From positions 33,210 to 97,209 of the forward strand of contig ONED01000005.1 in NCBI GenBank assembly GCA_900316755.1: a stretch of DNA of 64,000 nt. The letters run 5' to 3'. The DNA comes from an uncultured Eubacteriales bacterium (GTDB taxonomy: Bacteria > Bacillota > Clostridia > Lachnospirales > Lachnospiraceae). Positions 57,117 through 64,000 of this stretch are shown here, one piece after another. A model generated the notes under the pieces. The model was given only the letters and a program-made list of their open reading frames with translations. It ran no database searches and was not told the origin of the DNA. A program made the translations under genes and the position numbers. Position 1 is the stretch's first letter, and every line of letters begins with the position of its first letter.

Positions 57117-58068
57117 ATGGAATACCAAGAAGCTGAAACGAAAAAGCGCAGGGTTTGCGACCTCCCTGTTACGGTATGTATTTCTGATATCGGTGGGCTA
57201 TATTGTCCTGTATCCTATATTCAGTGCAATAAGTACTGCGATTAAGCAGGATGTTGCCTTTTATGATGTGTCTCTCTACTGGTTACCCAAATATGTAACT
57301 TGGGAGAATTTTAAAATTGCTTTTGAATCTATGGATTACGCAAAAGCGATTCTCCGCACCATGTCGCTGGATGTAGTTTCTGCGGTGATAGAGATTATCA
57401 TGTGTGCGATTATTGCATATGGATTTGCAAGGTTCGAATTCAAAGGGAAAAAGATATTTGAATTTTTATTGATGGCAACAATCATCATTCCCATACAGGT
57501 ATATCTGGTCTCTATGGTCATCAATTTTAAGAGTTTCGATGTGGTCGGAATCTTAGGCCTTTTTAACAAGATAACCGGTATTGACTTGAGACCGAACCTA
57601 CTAAACACAAACTGGGCTATGTATCTTCCATCCCTGTTTGGAATGGGGCTTCGTTCGGGAATATTGATATACATCTATATTCAGTTTTTCCGAGGTTTTC
57701 CAAAAGAACTGGAGGAAGCAGCATATATCGACGGTGCAGGACCGTTCCGCACGTTTTGGAGTATCGCCGTACCGTCATCCAGTGTTGCGATTTTAACGGT
57801 AGCCGTGTTTGCAATGGTATGGCATTGGAATGATTGCTTATTGGGGCTTATGTACTTTACAAAAGACTATCCGTTGGCAGTACAGCTGTCGAATCTGCCG
57901 TCTACATTAACCGTAAACAACCCATTTGTAGGCGGAGCGGCGGATGTCATGAAAAATTCAGTGGTTATGGCGGGTTGTTTACTATATATAGTACCAATAT
58001 TAATCGGATATCTGTGTGTGCAGCATCGATTCATTAAGAGCATTGACCGCGTGGGTATTACCGGTTAA
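57100..58068 (+). CDS. Carbohydrate ABC transporter permease, second set (MalG type)
   Basis: 322 residues, six transmembrane helices; EAA loop PKELEEAAYIDGAGPFRTFWSIAVP and MalG-type start ISVGYIVLYPIFSAISTAIKQ. It begins within the end of the previous permease gene after aaggaggtgg. Confidence 0.92.
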   Translation: MISKSKWNTKKLKRKSAGFATSLLRYVFLISVGYIVLYPIFSAISTAIKQDVAFYDVSLYWLPKYVTWENFKIAFESMDYAKAILRTMSLDVVSAVIEIIMCAIIAYGFARFEFKGKKIFEFLLMATIIIPIQVYLVSMVINFKSFDVVGILGLFNKITGIDLRPNLLNTNWAMYLPSLFGMGLRSGILIYIYIQFFRGFPKELEEAAYIDGAGPFRTFWSIAVPSSSVAILTVAVFAMVWHWNDCLLGLMYFTKDYPLAVQLSNLPSTLTVNNPFVGGAADVMKNSVVMAGCLLYIVPILIGYLCVQHRFIKSIDRVGITG

Positions 58069-58100
58069 AAAAACAATTTCATCAAAGGAGGAGAAGAATT

Positions 58101-59492
58101 ATGAAACTCAAAAAAATCTTAGCACTTGTTATGGCAGGTGCACTTATGGTAACGGCAGTTACCGGATGCGGAGGAAGTGGTGACACTGACAAAGACAGCG
58201 AAAAAGGCGGGAGCGTATCCGCAGAAGACAAAAAATGGGCGGATCTGTTCGGAGAAGAATATGTGAAGGCCAGAGAAGAGTACGAGGCAGAACATAATCC
58301 CTATGACGTTCCGGAAGAATTAAAAGGAACCACCGTTAAATTTGCCACATGGATTGACCATACCACGACCGAGGCGGCATGGATTATGGAGAACTTTGAG
58401 AAGGATACCGGAATCAAGGTGGAATGGGTGCAGGTTCCGCAGGCTACCTATTACCAGCAACTGTCTCAGATGGTGGCAGCCGGAGAAGCCCCGGATGTTT
58501 ACGTGGAGAACAGTGAGTTCTTTCCGATGACTCTTCAACTTTCCAAACCGCTGGATGAAGTGTCATCCATTGATTTGAACGACCCGATTTGGGATACCGA
58601 TTATGCAGATTATACGAAAGTTGGCAATCACTACTATCAGTTGAATGCAAAGAACTCCGTATGGCAGAGCTGTAATCTTCTGTACTACAACAAGAAAGCC
58701 ATGGAGGAAAATGGAATCATGACTCCGCAGGACTATATCGATGCCGGAGAGTGGACCTGGGATAATATGTTAAACATCATGCGTGAGTTTGATGCTCTCG
58801 GAGAAAACTACAAAGGTGGAGCCATACAGGCAGACATACTTGCTGCTTCACTTGGTACCAGCATTTTTTACTTGAAGGATGGGCGCTTTGTAAGTGGTCT
58901 GAATGACCCGAACCTGGCAACCGCATATAAGATGTATCTTCAGGCATATGATGAAGGACTTCTGGATGCGCATGCTTCTGTTAACTTGGTAAAGGGTACA
59001 GTCGGCATCGTTATGTTGGATGGTTATGGATTAAAACAGACCGGTTATTTCAAGGGAATTGACGAAGATGTTTTAGGGTTTGCACCTATTCCGGAGAAAG
59101 AAGGAGCAGAATGCTACGATACAGGTCGTTATAGAGCGTACGGAATTCTGAGTGGTTCTAAGAACGCAGAGGCAGCAGGGTATTTCCTCCGCTATTTCCT
59201 GGATCCGTATAATTATAAATGGGATGATACCACATTTGTCAGCGAAGATGCAGTCGACTATTATGTGGAGTATGTAGGCTCTAAAAAATTCAGTGATAAG
59301 GTTTGCAGCCTTGATATATGTGGTGCGGCTTTGCTCGGATATTCCGGATGGGATGACTGCTCCGTATGGAGATATGCACTGATGCGTACATCAGAGGATC
59401 AGTTAGCAACGAAAATGCAGAGTATTTCGGGAGAAGTAGACACAGCGGTGAATAAAGCCAATGCAATACTGGATGAACTGGCTGCGAGATAG
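58101..59492 (+). CDS. Sugar-binding lipoprotein, family 1, second set
   Basis: 463 residues. Lipobox VTGC (Cys23). Typical family 1 SBP parts: VKFATWIDHTTTEAAWIMEN, VPQATYYQQLSQMVAAGEAPDV, and VWQSCNLLYYNKKAMEENGI. It delivers a sugar to the permeases just upstream. RBS aaaggagga. The next gene starts 9 bp after its stop. Confidence 0.92.
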   Translation: MKLKKILALVMAGALMVTAVTGCGGSGDTDKDSEKGGSVSAEDKKWADLFGEEYVKAREEYEAEHNPYDVPEELKGTTVKFATWIDHTTTEAAWIMENFEKDTGIKVEWVQVPQATYYQQLSQMVAAGEAPDVYVENSEFFPMTLQLSKPLDEVSSIDLNDPIWDTDYADYTKVGNHYYQLNAKNSVWQSCNLLYYNKKAMEENGIMTPQDYIDAGEWTWDNMLNIMREFDALGENYKGGAIQADILAASLGTSIFYLKDGRFVSGLNDPNLATAYKMYLQAYDEGLLDAHASVNLVKGTVGIVMLDGYGLKQTGYFKGIDEDVLGFAPIPEKEGAECYDTGRYRAYGILSGSKNAEAAGYFLRYFLDPYNYKWDDTTFVSEDAVDYYVEYVGSKKFSDKVCSLDICGAALLGYSGWDDCSVWRYALMRTSEDQLATKMQSISGEVDTAVNKANAILDELAAR

Positions 59493-59501
59493 GAGGAAAA
59501 T

Positions 59502-62500
59502 ATGAAGATAAAAAATCAATGGATGAGAAAGGGAATCTGCTTGATGCTGGCACTTGTGCTGGCATTAGGCTGTTTCTTTGCAGATGCCGGATGGCAGATT
59601 GCCAAGGCCGCAGGGGAGTACCAGCAGGAGGATGAGGTTCTCTTTGAGAGCAGCTATGATGGTGTGACGCACTATGAGAACTGCCCGGATGGCCAGGTGG
59701 TAAATAATACCGACTGGTACAGACCTCTGGCAGGGCAGTTGTTTACACAAAAAGTGGGGGACAATGGATATTTGCAGTACACGCAGAGCAGCGACACCCT
59801 TGGAGTAATTCGTCTGGGACACACCTATGAACAGAAAAATATGAGTTATACTCCCATTACGGTGACTGCAGGTACCACATACCTGATTGAATTTGATATG
59901 TCTGTCAATGCGGCACAATGGATAGTTAAGAATAATAAGACTAGTACTACACAATGGCCGGCGCGGGATTTGTCTATGGGAGTGGCAGTGGGACCGGCGA
60001 CCACAAGCCTCAATACCTCCTATGCCAACTATAAAAATACCTACACTGCAGCTTTGCAGGTGTTTGAGACTTTGGATGCAAATTCCAAAGTGGTATCTAC
60101 TGCATGGGAAGGCAATGAAAACGGCTGGGTACATAGAAAATGGGTGTATACGGTACCGGAGGACTGCGACTTATCTACGAACAACGCCCTGCAGATTTTC
60201 TTTGCGGATGGGCAGAGATGTGCAGTCAGCATCGACAACGTGAAAGTAACGATTCCGGCAGGAATCACGGTGACTTATGACATCGAGGGGACGAAAACAG
60301 AGGTTTTCTATGCTGATGGTAACATTCCAACAGACCTTCCGGAAGGAATTGCAAAAGATACAAGTGATGGAAAAGTATTGAGACTCTATGAAGATGCAGA
60401 GTACACCACCGCTTTTTCGGCAGCTTCCTATGAAAGAACAGGAAGATACACGACCAAAACCATCTACGGAAGATACGAAGATTTCCGTTATGATGAAGAC
60501 ACGGTTCTTTTCGAGAGCGATTATGAAGATGCTTTAGCAACAGATAGCACGGCTGCATTTAAAGCAGTTTCAAATCAGTTGTATCCGAAACAAGAAGGAG
60601 AAAACAAATATATTTATTATGCACAATCTGACAATACAATCGGTATTTTGCGGTTGGGACATAGTTATAAAAATAAGAGCCTTACAGAATACACGCCTGT
60701 TACGGTTGTTCCCGGTCAGACCTACCTCATCGAATTCGATTATCGGTTAAAGACTTATTTGAATGAGGAACAACAGCAGCAGTTCCCGTGGCCTGCATCC
60801 AACATGACGCTTGGGGTGGCTGTGGGCGATGCCAGAGCTGATGTTACAGAACTTAATCATGTGACCTATTTTAACTATACATCTTATCACGAGGATGAGG
60901 TGATTGCGGTAAAAGAAAGTAAGCCGGACGTGGATTGGACCCACAAGACCATCAGTGTGACGATTCCGAAGGACTGCGATACTTCCAAATACAATGCATT
61001 GCAATTATATGCAACATTGGGGCAGAGATGTGGTCTTCACATTGATAATGTGAAGGTTACGGCGACAGCGGGTGTGACCGTGAACTATAAAGTGGGTGAT
61101 CAGACGGTGTCTGCCTACTATTCCGATGGAAAGATTCCAAGTACCATTCCGGAAGGACTGGAGGAGCTTGACGCTTCCGGCAATGTATTGGCACTTTACA
61201 CGGACGCTGCATATACCACAAAGTTTGTAGCAGAAGAGTATGTAAGAACCGGAAGCTATACGACCGTCACCCTTTACGGAAGATACGAGGCGTTCAAGTA
61301 TGAGACAGATACAATCCTTGCGGATAATTCCTTCGACACAGCGCTGATTCAGGAAAATCCGCCGCACAAGAATTCCGGAGACCTTTTCCCGGTGAAAGAC
61401 CCGAAGAATGAAAGTGATACGGTATTGAGATACCGCCAGAGCTGGTACGGACTCGGGGTTGCACAGCTTGGGTATGACTATACAGATGTCAACGGAAAAG
61501 ATAACCTGACAGACTATGTGAGGGTACGAAAAGGTATCACCTACAAGATTACCTTCGACTATCTGGTACAGGGAACCGCACAGGGTAATCTCTGTCAGGT
61601 GGGTGTTGCAATCGGTGCACCGATTTATAAGTATGGAGACATCGGTCAGGGCAATTATCTCACAGAGGGTGTTACCTGGTATAGAGAATTGATGAGCTTT
61701 GGAATCGGAGAAACCGTAGACACCGGATGGCAGACGAAGACTGTTTTTATAACGGTGGATAAAGATATAGACCTTAGTACCTTTGATGCGCTTCAGCTTT
61801 ATGCAAAAGGGGGCAGAAACGGTATCAGTGTGTACTTTGACAATATTAAAGTTGTGGGCTTGAAAGACCGGAGCTACACCGTGAAATTCAATGTAAATGG
61901 TGGAAATGCCATAGCAGACCGCACGGTGAATCTGGCAGAACTGAACAATCTGCCTCAGGCAACGAGGAGCAATGCAGTGTTTATGGGATGGTACACGGAC
62001 GCAGCATTGACCGTTCCATTCAAACTGGATACATACGTAGATACCACAAAGCCCATTATCCTCTATGCGAAATGGCATGTATTTACCAACGGTGCAGTGA
62101 ATACCTTGGATGATTTGTCTTTCTGGAAGAATCCAAACGGAACATATTCCGATGGTCGTTTAGGCGCTGCATTCTCACCGGTTGTTGAAAATGGCAATCA
62201 GATGATGAAGTATTCGGTAGGGTACGCAGCATCAAGAGCAGAAGAGGTTTCCGAGCGTGGAGTGAAATGTACAAGTTCAAGTGCCGTATATCCGGCAAGA
62301 ATGACACTCTATAATCCGGATCTTACAGTGACCGGAAATTACGACTACCTGGATGTGGCTTATCGTGCACAGATAGGAAAGACCTATAAAGTATCCTTCT
62401 CTTATAAGGTGACAGATGTAGATATGACGAGCTCTGATAAGGGATTAGCATTCTCTGTATTAACCGGTAATATTAACAACAGTCATGATGAGTGGATTAT

Positions 62501-64000
62501 CCATGCCAGCCGTTTTGTAATTGAAACAGCAAGTACAGGATGGAAGACGGCAACCACGTACTTTACAATCAACTCTCTTGGAAATGATAAGGTCTACAGT
62601 AATGGTAAGAGTTACTACAGTAATGCCATCATGCTCGGTGTTGGTGGATACGGAACAGCCCTCATTGACAATGTCAGTGTAACAGACTGGGATATTGAGA
62701 CACCGACTTATGTGACCTTCTCAACGAAAGGTGGAGAAAAACTTCCATCACAAGAGTATGTGATTAATGGAAGTACCGCATTACCGAAGGCTGTTCGTGC
62801 AGGATACACCTTTGACGGTTGGTATCTGGATGCAAAATGTACGAAGAAATTTAACCCTGCTACATATAAGAGAACCAATGGTGTTCTGACATTGTATGCC
62901 GGATATAAAGGAATGCAGGGTGTAACAGAGATTGATTTTGAAGAAATCAGTTATTTGAAAGACGGTTCCGGTAACCTGCATGGTGCAAGAATCGCAGACC
63001 AGTATAACGTGTATACAGAAAATGGAAATACTGCGTTACGATACAAATTAAGATACTCTGATAAGAAGCAGACAGAACCGAACAGAGATGACAGTTATGG
63101 TAACTACGGAACATATGGTCAGGCAATCGGACTTTTCGACCCGGCTGTATGTATGTCACCAAACTGGACACTGGAAGATGCAACACTTCGTGTAGAAGAA
63201 GGACAGAAGTATTGGGTTAGTTTCCAATATAAAGTGAACGCAGTTGATACGGAAAGCACATATCCGGCAGCAATCCTGTTTGCAGTCGGAACGACAAAAG
63301 ATACATCTGTATATGATGGAAGACAGTATTTCGGAAGACCGTTTAATCCGGTAGATGAGCCTACAAACGGCTGGGTAACAGCAAGTACTTACTTTACCGT
63401 TCCGAAACTGACAGAAGGCGGAAGCAGAATGACTCTGTTTACCCTTGGTTATGGAGATATATTGATTGACAATATCAAAGTAATCCAACTTTCAGATGCA
63501 GTCATCTTTGATACAGATGGTGGTACTGTTGTAGAACCATTCCGTGGAAATGTAGGTCAGACCGTAGAACTTCCGACTAACTTGGAGAGAACGAACAGCA
63601 AATTTATGGGATGGTGTACCGATGCAAACTGCACACAGGCATATAGTGCAGGAAAGATGGAAAGCGGTGTAAAAGTCCTATATGCGAAATACCTGACCTA
63701 TCAGTCAATACAGGATTTTGAACATTTTAATGTGGGTATGGGTGAATCATTTGAGACCGACTACTTCCTGAATAAGCATACGTTTGATACAGAACAGACT
63801 GCATATCATAAATGGCTTGGCAGTGCATTCGAAGAAGAAAATGTCCGTAACGGAAAAGTATCTGTTCAACGTTTAGGAGACAATCAGTACTCCAGATTGT
63901 TAGGACTGTTCTACATGAATACCCCGCTCACGGTTGGTGAGGAATACGAGATGTCCGTCTGGGTAAAAATGACAGACTATTTCCTCCCGGGCGATATCCA
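59502..64000 (+). CDS. Giant modular surface protein: beta-sandwich modules alternating with InlB-type repeats (3' end outside window)
   Basis: At least 1499 residues; the frame is open to the last base. Signal peptide (LMLALVLALGCFFADAGWQIAKAA). Beta-sandwich modules of the CBM4/9 or similar type begin near residues 44 (DEVLFESSYDG), 331 (DTVLFESDYED) and 600, with more after; each ends in a phrase like ISVYFDNIKVVG. Between them are InlB/Listeria-Bacteroides-type repeats near residues 254, 524, 791, 1068 and 1333, the last three with clear signatures (AVFMGWYTDAALTVPF, YTFDGWYLDAKCTKKF, SKFMGWCTDANCTQAY). It is probably a glycan-binding surface protein of the transporter operon. Start ATG 59502 with aggagga upstream. 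Confidence 0.85.
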   Translation, partial: MKIKNQWMRKGICLMLALVLALGCFFADAGWQIAKAAGEYQQEDEVLFESSYDGVTHYENCPDGQVVNNTDWYRPLAGQLFTQKVGDNGYLQYTQSSDTLGVIRLGHTYEQKNMSYTPITVTAGTTYLIEFDMSVNAAQWIVKNNKTSTTQWPARDLSMGVAVGPATTSLNTSYANYKNTYTAALQVFETLDANSKVVSTAWEGNENGWVHRKWVYTVPEDCDLSTNNALQIFFADGQRCAVSIDNVKVTIPAGITVTYDIEGTKTEVFYADGNIPTDLPEGIAKDTSDGKVLRLYEDAEYTTAFSAASYERTGRYTTKTIYGRYEDFRYDEDTVLFESDYEDALATDSTAAFKAVSNQLYPKQEGENKYIYYAQSDNTIGILRLGHSYKNKSLTEYTPVTVVPGQTYLIEFDYRLKTYLNEEQQQQFPWPASNMTLGVAVGDARADVTELNHVTYFNYTSYHEDEVIAVKESKPDVDWTHKTISVTIPKDCDTSKYNALQLYATLGQRCGLHIDNVKVTATAGVTVNYKVGDQTVSAYYSDGKIPSTIPEGLEELDASGNVLALYTDAAYTTKFVAEEYVRTGSYTTVTLYGRYEAFKYETDTILADNSFDTALIQENPPHKNSGDLFPVKDPKNESDTVLRYRQSWYGLGVAQLGYDYTDVNGKDNLTDYVRVRKGITYKITFDYLVQGTAQGNLCQVGVAIGAPIYKYGDIGQGNYLTEGVTWYRELMSFGIGETVDTGWQTKTVFITVDKDIDLSTFDALQLYAKGGRNGISVYFDNIKVVGLKDRSYTVKFNVNGGNAIADRTVNLAELNNLPQATRSNAVFMGWYTDAALTVPFKLDTYVDTTKPIILYAKWHVFTNGAVNTLDDLSFWKNPNGTYSDGRLGAAFSPVVENGNQMMKYSVGYAASRAEEVSERGVKCTSSSAVYPARMTLYNPDLTVTGNYDYLDVAYRAQIGKTYKVSFSYKVTDVDMTSSDKGLAFSVLTGNINNSHDEWIIHASRFVIETASTGWKTATTYFTINSLGNDKVYSNGKSYYSNAIMLGVGGYGTALIDNVSVTDWDIETPTYVTFSTKGGEKLPSQEYVINGSTALPKAVRAGYTFDGWYLDAKCTKKFNPATYKRTNGVLTLYAGYKGMQGVTEIDFEEISYLKDGSGNLHGARIADQYNVYTENGNTALRYKLRYSDKKQTEPNRDDSYGNYGTYGQAIGLFDPAVCMSPNWTLEDATLRVEEGQKYWVSFQYKVNAVDTESTYPAAILFAVGTTKDTSVYDGRQYFGRPFNPVDEPTNGWVTASTYFTVPKLTEGGSRMTLFTLGYGDILIDNIKVIQLSDAVIFDTDGGTVVEPFRGNVGQTVELPTNLERTNSKFMGWCTDANCTQAYSAGKMESGVKVLYAKYLTYQSIQDFEHFNVGMGESFETDYFLNKHTFDTEQTAYHKWLGSAFEEENVRNGKVSVQRLGDNQYSRLLGLFYMNTPLTVGEEYEMSVWVKMTDYFLPGDI

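Overview
The window reads as a chromosomal segment of a low-to-mid GC Clostridia, most likely Lachnospiraceae. The reasons are the gene families (DUF5685 next to a J-domain protein with a Cys-rich tail, VanW, an AtpZ/AtpI-headed ATP synthase operon, MsmX-type sugar importers lacking their own ATPase), the strong AGGAGG ribosome sites, TTG/GTG starts, and a large SRP RNA with an Alu domain. The genus cannot be settled from the sequence. Almost everything is on the + strand; only an IS transposase and an AraC regulator are on the - strand.

Layout. 1-8.1 kb: a probable cell-surface polysaccharide cluster (CotH-type kinase, glycoside-hydrolase-like protein, HEAT protein, processive-type GT2, a DivIVA-like coiled coil, and a membrane EAL protein with a dead GGDEF). 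8.1-10.3 kb: a LytS-type histidine kinase and a response regulator with a SARP-like output domain. 10.35-12.75 kb: tandem repeats, a possible small RNA, a large hairpin and an IS1634-like transposase. 12.75-20.6 kb: tRNA-Gly(TCC), deoB-deoC, DUF5685/J-domain pair, a membrane protein, an Sfp-type transferase, a VanY-type carboxypeptidase, an HTH protein and a dGTPase. 20.58-21.18 kb: a 594-bp imperfect palindrome. 21.2-24.9 kb: a sulfur amino acid operon (MetQ, MetN, MetI, CysK) behind a Met/Cys-rich leader peptide and an intrinsic terminator. 25-34 kb: a DUF6128-like protein, TadA, SRP RNA, a DUF4143 ATPase between 52-bp direct repeats, a B12-dependent radical SAM protein, a second ATPase, a 33-residue membrane peptide, VanW and an AIR-synthase-like protein. 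33.7-42.9 kb: Lrp regulator, aminotransferase and trmL running directly into a complete F-type ATP synthase operon whose c subunit carries the Na+-binding residues. 43-64 kb: a glycan-use locus with a GH38 alpha-mannosidase, AraC regulator, two solute-binding-protein/permease sets, an NHL-TPR-YIP1 membrane protein, a DUF5696 protein, and a very large modular surface protein that runs off the window.

The most unusual system is the sulfur operon. Its first gene encodes a MetQ/NlpA lipoprotein whose two halves are in reversed order (a natural circular permutation), its MetN lacks the C-terminal regulatory NIL domain, and it is preceded by a 39-codon ORF packed with alternating Met and Cys codons and by competing hairpins typical of ribosome-mediated attenuation. 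The loss of the allosteric sensor in MetN alongside a Met/Cys-sensing leader suggests, as inference, that control has moved from the protein to the RNA. Other points worth following are the glycan locus with fused binding modules, the 594-bp palindrome, and the duplicated SRP terminator flanking an ATPase gene.
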